Shown one piece after another: positions 56,901 through 64,000 of a stretch of DNA of 64,000 nt. A program made the translations under genes and the position numbers. The notes under the pieces were generated by a model. That model saw only the letters and a list, made by a program, of their open reading frames with translations. It ran no database searches and was not told the DNA's origin. Each line of letters opens with the position of its first letter. Within the stretch, counting starts at the first letter, position 1. The DNA is from a virus: IMG/VR virus record IMGVR_UViG_3300025030_000064, positions 1-64,000 of that record. One strand, given 5' to 3'.

Positions 56901-59830
56901 ATAATAAGGGTAAAGTTCATAATGTAGATTATGATGCATTATATGAAGGTATAAAGAACGATAAGCTTGTACTGTCTGATGAGATCATAGAACAGATGAT
57001 GAAGTCTGACGTAGGAGTAGTGACTGTCCTTAAAGCTGCAAAAGGAAAATATGACATACAAGAGAATAGGGATATGAATAGATATTCCTCACAGTGGAAG
57101 AGTCATAAAGAGAATATGGATGGAAAAGAAGGAGTAGGTATCCAGGCAGCTATAATGAGAAACTTTGCTTATGCTATATATGCTAATGAAGGAAACAACA
57201 TAGCTATTACTAAAGGTAATAAAGGAGCAAGTAAATCATTTACTGTAATGGGAAAAACTTATGGTCCTATTAAAGGTGGAAGTAAGGTTTTTGATAATGG
57301 TGATACTCTTATTAATAGTTATGTAGATAACTCAAAGGAACAGACTACTGAATATCTTAATGCTACAGGAGTAACGATGAATTATATTGCTGCAAATGTT
57401 CAGAAAGAGATGGGATTAAAAGATGTGTCATTCCTTACTAATCAACCTATCTTAAGAACTATTGGTGCTATATCATTATATACTGATGCTGCAATAAAGA
57501 GATATGTAAAACAGATAGACGATATCACAGGAGAGGTATCAGATGGTGAACTTTCATTTAAAGAACTATTAGAAGGAATAAGAGATACACGTACTGTTGA
57601 TCAGATGATAAAAGCAAAAGATAAGAATGCTCTTACCACACAGAGAAAAGTATTACGTCTTTTTATAAGCAACAAACAAGATGTTGGTACTCTTAGAAAG
57701 ATAGGTAATGTTCTTAGTTCATTAAGAGAAGTTCCAGTATCTTTTACAGAGATACAAGACTTATTGAATGATGCTATTTATATCAATGGAGATAACTCTT
57801 CAGTAAAGACAAAGAATAAGATTACTGACATTCCACATATTAAAGAATCAGTAGAAACAGTAAGTCTTGCACAGAAGATACTATCTCAGGTAATGGGTAA
57901 GTATAATCCTAAAGTTACTGCTATAGTAAATGAGGCTATGGCTGTTGGTGGACTTGATGAAGATATGTTAGAGGAACAGTCAGGAATAAGTCAGCAAGAG
58001 GAATATGTCAGAAATGAGTTTGAAGGATTTGTGATGTCCTCTATCTTAGAAAGACTAGAAAAAGATGGTGAGATAGAGAGGTTAGATAAGATAGGGATAA
58101 GTTATAATGGTAAACTTGTCAATAGTAACGAGGTAAAGGCACTAGATAATAACATAACTTTCCTATCTAATAATGAGATAATGATACAAGAACAGATAGA
58201 TAAGATAAAAGAGATATTGAAAGATAATACAGTAAGACAAAATAATATCTTTCTTATGATGTTCAATATATCTATTAGTTCTAAGCCTTGGAATAAAGGA
58301 GTACAGTCATTAAGATACGATGCTGGTACTTCATTAGATCCTGATTTTGATATAGCATTACAGAAAGGATTCATGGCTTTACCTGATGACTATAAGAAAG
58401 CATTTAGATTATATGATCTTCTTGTTAACAAGTCAAGGTTTGGCTTTAAAGGTTATTCTACAGTAGTTCCTGTAATAGGAGATGAGATAGGAGATGCTAA
58501 GACAACGAGTAAATGGGATAATCTTAAATACTTTGATACTTTATACAATGAGAAATTAAAGAGCATACTTGCATTAGAAGATATGTCTGCTATAACAAGT
58601 AACTTTATCCATCAACATATCTTTAATAATTCAGATAAGTTATTTAATGACCTTGCTAATGGATTAGAGGTAAAAGAAAAGGAAAATATTCTGACTGGCA
58701 TGGGGAATATCTCTAAAGATGTATATGACTTATATGAAGTGTTAAATGGAGAAAGGTCATTATATGCTAAAAAGAATGACAGTATTTATGAATCACAAGG
58801 AATATACACTACTAATGAAAAGGTTTATACTATCTATAAGATGGTAGGAAAGAGAAATAAGATAGGAACCTATACTTATAATAGTGCATTTGAAACAGAG
58901 AAGTATGTCCCTGGAGAAATCGATACTGTTCTTATACCTAAAATATTCAATAAACTTAAAGAAGGAAGTATAAGAGAAACTAATTCATATTCTTATACTA
59001 AAAAAGAAGGTATTAATCCAGCTAAGACAATTTCAGAGAACGAAAGAGTAGTAGCTAATTCCATTACCGGAGAGAAGATGAAGATAACCTATGAGAGAAA
59101 GGTAGTTGTTAATGATAATGAGGTTAAAGTAACAGAGGTATATACTAATCCAAGAATACAGTATCAATATGTTGCTGACGAAATACCTTATACAGACATA
59201 CAAATAATTGAGTTGTTAGAACTATTATCTGACAAGTATGGTAATATAGAAACAAGCTCAGATAAGTTCGTAGAAGTACTTAATAAGACTTTAGGATATA
59301 GTGTGCCAAGGAATAACTATCCTGCAGCTTTTATCTATAGAAATAAGGTTTATATTAACACTACTGGATATGGTAAGAAGATAAGTCTTGATACACCTAT
59401 TCATGAGATAGCACATATCTATATTAATGATCTTAAAGAATCCAATCCTCAACTATACAGAGAACTTGTAAAAGAGTTAAAGAATAGTAATGAAGGTAAT
59501 GCTATTATAGAAAAGATAAGAGTAGCCAGAGAGTCTAACGAAGAGTTTAGAAACAGTGTAGGATTAGAGAGAGATATAATAGAAGAGGCTGTAGTTACTT
59601 ATATCGGAAGGATAGGGGCCAAGATAATTAATGGTACCGTAACGAAAGTAGAACAGTCTTTATGGGATAAGATAATGGCATTTATAAAAGCTTTTTTTAG
59701 TATTAATAAAAACAACTTAACTTTACAGAATATAGCAAAAGACATTCTTGATCCTAATAAAAAGATAAGATTGTATTTATCAAAAGAAGAAAGAGAAAGT
59801 ATCATGGAAGAATTCAAACATTGTTTTTAA
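44963..59830 (+). CDS. Giant virion polyprotein: SF1 helicase, zincins, GNAT-like insert, RNA polymerase
   Basis: 4,955 residues. In order: an internal-virion N-terminus with a hydrophobic motif (WWMEGVPSAASTASMFIPIFG, ~155-175); coiled coils (~400-1000); an SF1 helicase (~1130-1470) with Walker A GIGGTGKS (1141-1148), Walker B VIDE (D1221, E1222), GDQNQL and LSRATDYIMVL; zincin HEVFH (H2343-H2347); a GNAT-like stretch (~2640-2775, NKGYGQ); an RNA polymerase double-psi-barrel domain with DFDVD (D3845, D3847, D3849) preceded by VRIPTTGIHS; and a second zincin HEIAH (H4814-H4818). Fused polymerases of this type are known from crAss-like phages, where they are packaged. Likely cleaved into parts after synthesis; sites not identifiable by eye. 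Confidence 0.85.
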   Translation: MRKDLYQSILNAQKNNVDTESGIPTQSRRVYGRSFVGDLVGKSQYDKGFISQDWYETTPSDINEYRGQNQPWYDQLGNAGMRTLSELSVGTIKGMTDIPDMLKMLFSEDGMADVATKEFQNEISRSLGETEEQVNEAFPIYRTQHNKGFSPLHFSWWMEGVPSAASTASMFIPIFGSGKIASMIGRYGTKMFTGIKMAKNAEAILSTFVGTTFGNQIETYQQWQPQAIELRDKMIQNGMSEEEADVKIKEEGWKNLVGNLANIPLDMIGAYHMFKPIGGISPLKKDFWKMSGSGPRTIYEKPSVLGTVRKEMIPEAIQESNNYYNQERANRNVDISLGLSTKDYTLSEAMTDPEFWTATAYGGLGSLAFTGASNIGRQVSDNASYLMDSEKMKELSKEQKAKGLNIFSNVGKAFITGETSTETSIYQKQQEILKPIMDNIIKLSDIKNVADMTGDMAVYDQSRAALETEHVLLHMHRGTFGKYMENVDKMQSVLNEQEDYVKKQLEQTPDDVNLQQYLNNIKETKQLVDKSKPELLLKEQDFISAINNHNINDSSRIGEFVRTKSEIRQVKKDMNDALGHANAIYDYDDTTKYLVGTTERMREIQNEIEGLQKKVEESTKSVLTFFDKKKIRSLQDKLSNLGKKKDGTFDVNIKEDELRVLAKKTLKLLSLEDNVKDIINGKASEKIGIEDQILKEKKHEGLKNYMFGNTTNKGIYDKVEEQYNEERLINMQPLNDKIIENQLENGITIKDISSQAVANNATVSESAKTSLRDKITNDVDAAVNSVLPLLPNETLEGLKSALRDKETLESVMQDEFSNSIPNASKIIKTLSPFIGYKQTIEKINSLDSKEKEIRSEEDILTDILKSDISAIKSIVSNIENDSNNADESLLRTVHNNLVNIHNFLINDKRYEDVDKTKLIESVEKLEKKIEGLFQEMNKRRDNEEARQIEAYNSWMRSISSGLKELGLKEVTNTKELYEALESLKKDDKLKSDLEIWLKEGLSELNKLSGLEGTKDMVNLDAFINSSKLLGGNPVIAETSSFAKYKISLNVNDIDVSEFPDRTIQQRQQAAEIINQYKKVKGLQVLSGMVNSTITIKDVVSDINKWLDKNPSVAPFTEQDVVIRTALLYLFNEDIDIVNLQGIGGTGKSKLVTKIVSDIFRERNGNESVVAFGEGFRANEIINESLFGDQGKDLLSFNRDGSLKDEKAFEEAIRGKKLLVIDEIGRLNKEKYITISRLLLKIQRENKGFKILLTGDQNQLSGHKFPTMRIDNPGFDLTKYIIQLPALAIPQRTNNTEVQRLQDVFNGAGGRNVFEDTLNYMHDSRDTNGVAHVTGPLEFENTIASKTLLDDKKKRAIITTDDKVQYYKGKFPTTEVLTVGEVEGNKTGNAHGVEYNEVFVDVEYSAKYMMGVASYDKVNTMMYQTLSRATDYIMVLSDSWKGSDSITSIDNSSIAEEKKKKFAANRIAYETWIKEELSEMSDGKEEFVKQEETGVVIPEEEIIVDIIDEEDREDGDVLVEQPIAEEEKNEVENTDALSLHKQVLHGTEYKYEGVSAVEEGSIVESYYRSNAENDGIHKVYVYKKVDDNYVEVLTKNATISKEEAKKQGFFILPKEARVTPQGKSISTARVTYKHKLSLNYSKEGLPLNDTTVKKNEKIVKTRLNAKKIIGSDIITVDNKFIEKNTKSDKNPNAIIPNGFTLDKGKIYQIVTYDTKADKRKYAFIPMDTNKMSLDSVEVDMHGNVTEGSLSVLSNFANTISDFENQIEQLTGLEIVYGSNNPTEEKIGDSFIPEGRVFMDILDNTSIKEDGTIILKSKLKSSNAVIEELNKLDVEIKKDIVSQINDIRNSLYERKKETLVNIENAKKVDGSDNKYLVQGDSTRKPLGHNWRLIEGVTSLGHVSEDVFKDYSIVEVGKKDKHYELRRTFEFEGTEPLKGTPILYHVLIAQNLSSNAGVLEFDGKPEIEIFLVADTKDGVSEYHNDKTSQLTIRQRKISNLVFRNNKYNISDIRDNDIANIDSFNADIITAANDGINKRVRGPVQTAFNRIAKANRKIYLGTADVNKEGLYFETRKQISKRDGKESTNFISLTSFDGEDIFNKSDNKEGLLPLRDVVQTLIGTDENGVSTVNGSMGLKEQVRSNLVKKAFHPKDDANQTEVSNIKEALSNKITSKFNDVVPTFVLLEEEQEQISQEEISKPEVTSNVLISINNILSQSISDNDKILKLSDLLIANEDSAVVIGKYIDMLENKANDSTTDTEEIDPNDIIDRDYIPKRITTSRTVNASQVFNIAKTYIKDLSKEEVVVLSALDFEDQFGKMPIGKFVNGIIYLKENSDNTFDKETLKHEVFHKIFNQYLTPEAKNAILTVVRYSSEFSYVAENENRDVQSYSDIELEEYISLLYQKYDRGERKTSDNPLMQFIYDILGWLSDIIDTFYNTIKGNDKNSLYKLFRDINSGKVNTRMVNNGEVGRSSNLLLVTKHFPANTERSLEMYQQAKEFVKGLLYKYSVLNLDKPYSFIDEDGILQSNDIGLHEALESVKYLSKAKAKKAKVQPSSENKFLEHLTIEKNGRYPVIEWVMSEVSNIDKEMLLEMKKLNAEKIRSEVADITSATLDDEIMDNALKNWEKNISQELKEMLSFIKINRINYKGISLGLDNKGDWYDILLDGNIIGEYKLYLAKGNDDNYSISIKINEKYQNKGYGQIVHILVADKISIKYNKSLYSDWTNSIKEINALNALIKKRYAEKISDYGELKDGVYSSDKRSVRIKTSLELSKFINSRRAFILVLNNLRKLDFRTYNKDWTTILQQITEAKEGMVEGSYDYVAMSAIEDLIKKANELYKLGDRSYSWVDGFSIIGNNAYVDGKVIEKGLNSKQWFEDILKAIKKSDNVMSGLKEFVTKPTDNFIVGYISRYYRKAQAEDIVGKLYHQLYSLVENNPYTLLESLKSYDGNVTGDIKLVRRNPNGILDATMMDIWSALYNLHVSAKNNDKAVKSKYDEIVNIIVNKKYGKAYKKKGGGLNAEGLKHVFNLMNYPFDATGYKETELTSIITQLGHIFNYDSSTIMNDDFDVALSNSSNRIRNIASILIKNSELVRAQNYLNFEGKKIYLNVSGSWFFDVMTSILKGYNSRPDYLKADNYITRNNIFDQKSKNPINTIYEYNNVDGYTNTDKDYSIGINKYTDRTYHLTRFLGNFISTVSLQNDQTNLTYFQSTQTQADRKDMAAVRVNILSKYDLLKGIKKATEFESERDKVLKDTRTNANNLSAKKFNQSPDDIYKRLEKEAEEDFNEFMESISYTNKQGKEVDELYKWEGKINTAFNKVFGSDYKGIENLTLKDKAKLLFNTFSLNNYVNGFHLDMLLTGDPALLGKSGNLVKRMKMLKASGNKMMIGKDYASPTSDYVVFNDHEEFYTQLRDIDKSFGGLYDKKIDTTDGVTFVLPETMDEIRKGTRDESIGPLLKNVIAYVDNNGIPYYIKTATVELTDALVTMMPELNKQRDIMRNAGIKHLIAKSSMKMAMPIKEDIVNWGDNILDNHKRVLDNQYYRVQSNPLSEAEYITNPSQMMYWLNTNGLSNDEAAIAYQADADIMSLQWKVYNAKRKIIDENGIVNEDNLRKAIIANLGPDNEKITDMLFNGLSLNYPAITGKMTIQIASILSKQRSTIKHSGNKFVLAPAIGNYVYQIGDEVLSYDKLKDKSTADMFFEIPSFQVRNALIDTVDLLTRPEGKEWVGKYLNEFDWVKDLSEENRKIFDEHLAHYKDGKMLIPRKLRMRDSKGFTEVIMPREFAQKYDLKTGEKVILNAKISKLLAEAIGVRIPTTGIHSTIAIKVIGINESTNRIIAPDELVAIHGSDFDVDSLFIMKREVDELGYPIGYTKEGVWNEAYEIEVNAMEEGKDKWKLQIALAKNKKFDAIQNVLTKEENREDMNKPISLDPIKNDIFKGISKNDYQQWLEMLNDTIENFKEFFNEQLEQNVSIEIREQLPTLFDNKGKVHNVDYDALYEGIKNDKLVLSDEIIEQMMKSDVGVVTVLKAAKGKYDIQENRDMNRYSSQWKSHKENMDGKEGVGIQAAIMRNFAYAIYANEGNNIAITKGNKGASKSFTVMGKTYGPIKGGSKVFDNGDTLINSYVDNSKEQTTEYLNATGVTMNYIAANVQKEMGLKDVSFLTNQPILRTIGAISLYTDAAIKRYVKQIDDITGEVSDGELSFKELLEGIRDTRTVDQMIKAKDKNALTTQRKVLRLFISNKQDVGTLRKIGNVLSSLREVPVSFTEIQDLLNDAIYINGDNSSVKTKNKITDIPHIKESVETVSLAQKILSQVMGKYNPKVTAIVNEAMAVGGLDEDMLEEQSGISQQEEYVRNEFEGFVMSSILERLEKDGEIERLDKIGISYNGKLVNSNEVKALDNNITFLSNNEIMIQEQIDKIKEILKDNTVRQNNIFLMMFNISISSKPWNKGVQSLRYDAGTSLDPDFDIALQKGFMALPDDYKKAFRLYDLLVNKSRFGFKGYSTVVPVIGDEIGDAKTTSKWDNLKYFDTLYNEKLKSILALEDMSAITSNFIHQHIFNNSDKLFNDLANGLEVKEKENILTGMGNISKDVYDLYEVLNGERSLYAKKNDSIYESQGIYTTNEKVYTIYKMVGKRNKIGTYTYNSAFETEKYVPGEIDTVLIPKIFNKLKEGSIRETNSYSYTKKEGINPAKTISENERVVANSITGEKMKITYERKVVVNDNEVKVTEVYTNPRIQYQYVADEIPYTDIQIIELLELLSDKYGNIETSSDKFVEVLNKTLGYSVPRNNYPAAFIYRNKVYINTTGYGKKISLDTPIHEIAHIYINDLKESNPQLYRELVKELKNSNEGNAIIEKIRVARESNEEFRNSVGLERDIIEEAVVTYIGRIGAKIINGTVTKVEQSLWDKIMAFIKAFFSINKNNLTLQNIAKDILDPNKKIRLYLSKEERESIMEEFKHCF

Positions 59831-59839
59831 TTAAGTCAT

Positions 59840-62800
59840 ATGGCAAATCTATGTCCACCATTACACACTTCTGAATGGAAACACTTTCAGAGTAGATTTA
59901 ATAATATAGGAGAAGCTCTTCATGTATGGAAAACACATGATTTTAGAATACCTTCTAATATTGAATTAGCAAGAGAATATGGTATGATGGCTAGACTTAA
60001 GAGACAGCCAGATACTAAAGAAGAAAAAGAGAAAAAGGATATTGAGTTTAATAAACAGTATGATGACTATATTTCAACTAATGATAATGTTTATTATTTA
60101 TCTGAAGAAGATGCTATAAATAACTATAATGAGTTAAAAGATAAATATCCTAGTTTATATTTCGAACTAACAAGTAAGTTTCATCTTAAACCAAATACTG
60201 TAGGAGAGAAAGCTTATTTTACTTTATGGAAGTTAGAAGCTAGAGATGTTCGGTTTTTCCCAGGTATTAAGTTCCATTATACAGGTAATGATAATAAGAC
60301 TGATGAGAATAGTAAGTTTTATATTAATGGACTAGGAAAGAAGTCAGAGAGAAATAGTTCTTATATAGAAGATTTTATATTGCCAGAGAAAGACAATAAT
60401 GATATTGATCCTTCATATAGAAGAGCAAGAATAAGTGCAGAGAATTATCTTAGAAATAATGGTATAGATATAGGTTTTAAAGACTATAAAGAATATGTAG
60501 TAGATAGCAGACCTAATGACAAACTTACTTTTGATGAATATGTACAACATATAAAAAATAGTGGAGAAAAAGGAAGATTAATAGGTAAGGTATTTCATAA
60601 ACATCAAGAGATAGGTGCAACACCTACGGTAGAGAATAAAAAAGAGTTATCTATATTAGAATCAAGATATGGTAATACTGATAAGGATATTAAAGAATTA
60701 GAGAAGTTACAAGAGATATCAGAGAAGTATTATGAGAATCATGTAAAGCCAATGGTTACTGGAGCTTTAGATTTTGATTTCGAATTGCCGGTATCAATAA
60801 CAGGACTTGACTATACCTTTAATGATGGATTATCAGAAGTGAAGTCTGATACTGTTACAGGAGCTATAGATGCAGTATTTAAATATGATAAACATAAGTA
60901 TAGGATTATAGATTTTAAAACAGGATATATCAATCCTGATGAACCTGGGCCATTATTAAGAAAAGATTCTAAGTTAAGAAGTAATAACTATACTCATGGT
61001 ATGCTTAAGATTGTTCTTAATGCTATACAGTTTAAATCTTCTGTAGATAGAAATGCTAAGTTTGATGATATAGCATTATATAATGCAGATTTAAAGAATG
61101 GAAACAACTATATCTATTCTATCATGGGTAGTGAGAGTAGAATGTCAGAGTTGCAATTATTCCTTGATGAATGGGCTTATCATTTTAGGACTACACAGTC
61201 AGAATGGTATAAGAACAATAAAGACCTTTTCTCTTCAAATAATTATATAGCAGTTCCGGAAGAAGATAAAAAATTAATAGATAATCAACAGGCTATTGAT
61301 GATCTTATGGTATCATTAAATAACCTTGTAGAAAGAAGAATGTCTAAAGGATTAACAGAAGCTGAAGAAGATCAAGTAAGAAGTATTATCGATTCTATTT
61401 CTTTTCTTACAACTAAATCTACTCCTTTATCACAGGGTACCTTTGTTAGCAATAAAGGATCTATAGAGAGTAAAGGTATGCACTTCTTAGAAACATGGAC
61501 ATTAGGTATAAAAGACAAGAGTAATCCTTTAGTTCAGGTAATCAATAAGCTTCATTCAGAGAGGTCATTTAAATATAATAAGGAATATCTTTCCATGATA
61601 CAGGAATACCAAAGAAGATTAACTAAGTTATCAAAAAAGACAGCAGTACATGTAGGAGTAAGCTATAAGGATATTTATGACTTTATGTGGGTAAAGAAAG
61701 AAGATAGTGAAGATGGTATTATAAAAGGTGGAGAATATCTTACTACCTGGAGAGAAGAAGAGAAATGGAAGAGTCTTACTGCAGAACAGAAAGACTTTGT
61801 TAATTATCATAGATGGTTTATAAGATATAATCTCTTTGCTACTATGGACCCAAGAGAAGGTGTAAAATATATCAATAGTGAGTTAAGAGATAGAAAAGAT
61901 TTAAGTGAAGATGATATAAAGTATTTAAAGAATCAGATTGATGAATTAAATAAGTTACCTGATCTTAATAAATTTGCAACAGCTGGAATGAAATGGTTTA
62001 CATATTATGAAGGATGGACACCAAGAGTAATACGTCAACCAGAAGAAGAACAGAATATCCAAAAACATTTAGGTAATATCTTTAAAAATACATGGAGATT
62101 CAATCAGGATGATCTTGCTTCAGTTATTAAAGATAGAGATAGTCAAAACTACATAGGTTTACTAATAAAGTATATGGGTAAAGCTAATGCTCCACAGTTA
62201 CAGGAAACAGATTATACATACAACCCTGAGATAATAGCAGTATCTTTTTATGATAATATGTCAAAGAAAAGACATTTTGATGATGTACATAATCTATCTA
62301 ATGCTATAGTACATATTCTTACTGAGATAAATCATAAAGCTAATTCTAAAGAGATAAAGAATATTATCAATTATACTAGTGAGTTTGCTAATCAGATAGC
62401 TGACATGAAAGCTAATGAGCTTAATGAGACAACAAAGAGAATAGTATCATTAAAGAACTTAGTAGGCTTTACTTCATTAGCATTACGATTCTTATCTCCT
62501 ATGAGAACAGGTGTTACTCAACAGATAGGATTAACTAATCGTGCAGTAGCAGGAACTATATCACGTTTATTAGCTGATAAGATGGGTATAGATAAGAAGA
62601 ATATAGATTTCTCCGGAAGGAATGTTGCAAAGGTTACCAGTATCACTTCTCGATTAATGAAAGATATGGTATGGGGAAGAGATAAGTTGAATAAGAATAA
62701 GATGCACTTCTTTAATAATATCTTTGGTAATACAGTAGAGTCTTATACTAATATGGCTTATAATAAAAGTAAGATGGTATCTGCTATGTCATTCTTATTA

Positions 62801-63925
62801 GGAAAAAAAATAACTCTTAATGGACTATATTTCATGTATAGAATATGGGATATAATAACCTATTCACAATACCTATCTGATCAGTTATTAGACATGAAGG
62901 TTCCTTCTAAGGATGGTAAGACTATGATATCAATGTATGATGCCTATGAATTTAATGAAGAGAAACAAGCATTTGAATATGTAGGAGGAGCAAGAGGAAA
63001 GACAGTTGACGGTAGAATACTAACAGATATTACTTTTAAAGAAGTAGAGACAATGAAGACTGTTGGTAGGAAGTCATTAGGAGAAATGAGAAATGAAGAA
63101 AGATCTATAGCGGAGAATACTTTATTAGGATTATTATTCTTTCAATTCAAATGGTTCTATCCAGGCATGATGAATTCAGCATGGAAATCAAAACAGAAAA
63201 GTGCTTCATTGACAAAATGGATGGAGAATGGAGAATACTTTGTATCTGATGAAAATCACGTAGACTATAATAAGAATTTCAGTAGATATACAGATGATAC
63301 TAAGACTACAGAAACTGAATTATATAAAAAATATAAAGAATCAGGAACCCAGATACTACCAGTACTTATAGCTACTCAGATGACAGATGAAGGATATATG
63401 AGGACATTAGGTACTGTAGGAATGATGTTAAAACTATATGCTAAGAATCCTCAGAAGTTCAAAGACGAATGGAGTAACCTCTCAGACTATCAAAAACAGA
63501 ATATCATATTAGCAGGAGTTAAGTTAGCACAATGGATAAGTCTTGGTGTATTAGTTGGTCTTGCATTTGGTGGTGGTGGAGATGATGATAAAGGAAATAA
63601 GTGGTCATATAATCTATCAGCATTACAGAAAGAAACAGGATTTGAATTTATCTTTACAGACTTACAAGGACATGCTAATACTCTTACTTCATCAGCAACA
63701 ATAAAAACTACGGCTGACTTCTTAGGAGCTTTATATGAGTTCTCAGGAGCATTAATAACAGGAGATAAGATTGAGACAGGTCCACATGCTGGATGGTACA
63801 GAGGTCTTCCTATGACATTAAAGAAAGCGCCAGGTACTTCTATCTTCTATGATGTATGGAGAACAAAGTATGACTATGATGAATTTGAGAAGACATTAAG
63901 TAAGTGGGAGAGAGAGTACCATTAA
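59840..63925 (+). CDS. Giant internal virion protein with RecB-like nuclease
   Basis: 1,361 residues, 9 nt after the polyprotein. A PD-(D/E)XK core of RecB/Cas4 type is visible: GKVFHKHQE (His motif, ~250), TGAIDAVF with D344, and IIDFKTG with D358 and K360. A long helical body follows; near the C-terminus KLAQWISLGVLVGLAFGGGG looks like a membrane segment. A nuclease in an injected protein could process host or phage DNA, or act with the helicase of the neighbouring polyprotein. Membrane and helicase partners are inference; the nuclease motif is direct. Confidence 0.75.
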   Translation: MANLCPPLHTSEWKHFQSRFNNIGEALHVWKTHDFRIPSNIELAREYGMMARLKRQPDTKEEKEKKDIEFNKQYDDYISTNDNVYYLSEEDAINNYNELKDKYPSLYFELTSKFHLKPNTVGEKAYFTLWKLEARDVRFFPGIKFHYTGNDNKTDENSKFYINGLGKKSERNSSYIEDFILPEKDNNDIDPSYRRARISAENYLRNNGIDIGFKDYKEYVVDSRPNDKLTFDEYVQHIKNSGEKGRLIGKVFHKHQEIGATPTVENKKELSILESRYGNTDKDIKELEKLQEISEKYYENHVKPMVTGALDFDFELPVSITGLDYTFNDGLSEVKSDTVTGAIDAVFKYDKHKYRIIDFKTGYINPDEPGPLLRKDSKLRSNNYTHGMLKIVLNAIQFKSSVDRNAKFDDIALYNADLKNGNNYIYSIMGSESRMSELQLFLDEWAYHFRTTQSEWYKNNKDLFSSNNYIAVPEEDKKLIDNQQAIDDLMVSLNNLVERRMSKGLTEAEEDQVRSIIDSISFLTTKSTPLSQGTFVSNKGSIESKGMHFLETWTLGIKDKSNPLVQVINKLHSERSFKYNKEYLSMIQEYQRRLTKLSKKTAVHVGVSYKDIYDFMWVKKEDSEDGIIKGGEYLTTWREEEKWKSLTAEQKDFVNYHRWFIRYNLFATMDPREGVKYINSELRDRKDLSEDDIKYLKNQIDELNKLPDLNKFATAGMKWFTYYEGWTPRVIRQPEEEQNIQKHLGNIFKNTWRFNQDDLASVIKDRDSQNYIGLLIKYMGKANAPQLQETDYTYNPEIIAVSFYDNMSKKRHFDDVHNLSNAIVHILTEINHKANSKEIKNIINYTSEFANQIADMKANELNETTKRIVSLKNLVGFTSLALRFLSPMRTGVTQQIGLTNRAVAGTISRLLADKMGIDKKNIDFSGRNVAKVTSITSRLMKDMVWGRDKLNKNKMHFFNNIFGNTVESYTNMAYNKSKMVSAMSFLLGKKITLNGLYFMYRIWDIITYSQYLSDQLLDMKVPSKDGKTMISMYDAYEFNEEKQAFEYVGGARGKTVDGRILTDITFKEVETMKTVGRKSLGEMRNEERSIAENTLLGLLFFQFKWFYPGMMNSAWKSKQKSASLTKWMENGEYFVSDENHVDYNKNFSRYTDDTKTTETELYKKYKESGTQILPVLIATQMTDEGYMRTLGTVGMMLKLYAKNPQKFKDEWSNLSDYQKQNIILAGVKLAQWISLGVLVGLAFGGGGDDDKGNKWSYNLSALQKETGFEFIFTDLQGHANTLTSSATIKTTADFLGALYEFSGALITGDKIETGPHAGWYRGLPMTLKKAPGTSIFYDVWRTKYDYDEFEKTLSKWEREYH

Positions 63926-63963
63926 AAAAAAAATAGGGCAAAGCATTTCTGCCTCACCCTATT
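63924..63963 (-). terminator. Terminator between the rightward block and a probable leftward block
   Basis: AATAGGG (63932-63938) and CCCTATT (63957-63963) form a 7-bp stem, extended inside by GCA/TGC. On the plus strand its left side is an A-run, so leftward transcription would read the hairpin followed by nine T, a strong intrinsic terminator. Rightward it is followed by CAACC and is weaker. It suggests convergent genes to the right of the window. Confidence 0.7.
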
Positions 63964-64000
63964 CAACCTATTTATAAAAACTAAACTAATCTATTTCATC

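Noticed and set aside
7422-63925. Stop-codon reassignment as in some crAss-like phages
   Set aside because: All large frames are open under the standard code with plausible ends, so recoding is not needed here.
44963-63925. Tape-measure protein
   Set aside because: The large proteins have enzyme domains and internal-virion features rather than a long uniform coiled coil, and no tail-tube set accompanies them.

Overview
The window is part of a large, AT-rich genome of a tailed phage of Bacteroidota, most likely crAss-like (Crassvirales-type). The phage assignment rests on a contiguous virion module (terminase, portal, scaffold, capsid, tail proteins, lysis genes). Three perfect copies and one further good copy of the Bacteroidota promoter (TTTG, 19-21 bp, TATATTTG) point to the host, as do Bacteroidota-style signal peptides. 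The crAss-like assignment rests on a 4,955-residue virion polyprotein. It carries a two-barrel RNA polymerase catalytic motif (DFDVD), an SF1 helicase and two zincin motifs, and is followed by a RecB-like nuclease protein. No tape-measure or sheath gene was recognised, which fits a podovirus-like virion. The standard genetic code explains every large ORF, so there is no sign of stop-codon reassignment.

Layout. Positions 1-6670 are a leftward block of small, probably early or accessory genes: a tetrapeptide-repeat protein running off the left edge, a hexapeptide-repeat protein, a HAD phosphatase-like protein, a SEC-C protein, several small zinc-binding proteins, two aberrant tRNA-like genes and a frame-disrupted zincin gene. 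Positions 6671-7421 are a divergent control region. It has a host-type promoter at each end and, between them, a third promoter that seems to drive a short leftward structured RNA ending in a terminator that competes with an alternative stem.

Positions 7422-63925 are all rightward. They run: small genes with a GroES-like protein; small and large terminase; portal; a C39-like cysteine peptidase; scaffold; major capsid protein; head-associated and connector proteins; an abundant-looking structural protein followed by a strong terminator; a cluster of fibre or receptor-binding genes (23.1-28.7 kb) and a secreted SGNH esterase; a lysis cassette (holin candidate, YkuD-like lysin candidate, unimolecular spanin); tail ring or adaptor proteins and a 1,349-residue muzzle or stabilisation-type protein; a probable moron with its own host promoter; and four very large internal virion proteins (39.2-63.9 kb) that probably enter the cell with the DNA.

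The logic is that host RNA polymerase can start from the divergent promoters, while the polymerase in the giant protein, if packaged as in characterised crAss-like phages, would transcribe the first phage genes after ejection. Replication genes and most regulators must lie outside the window. Assignments without a recognisable motif are given as unknown.
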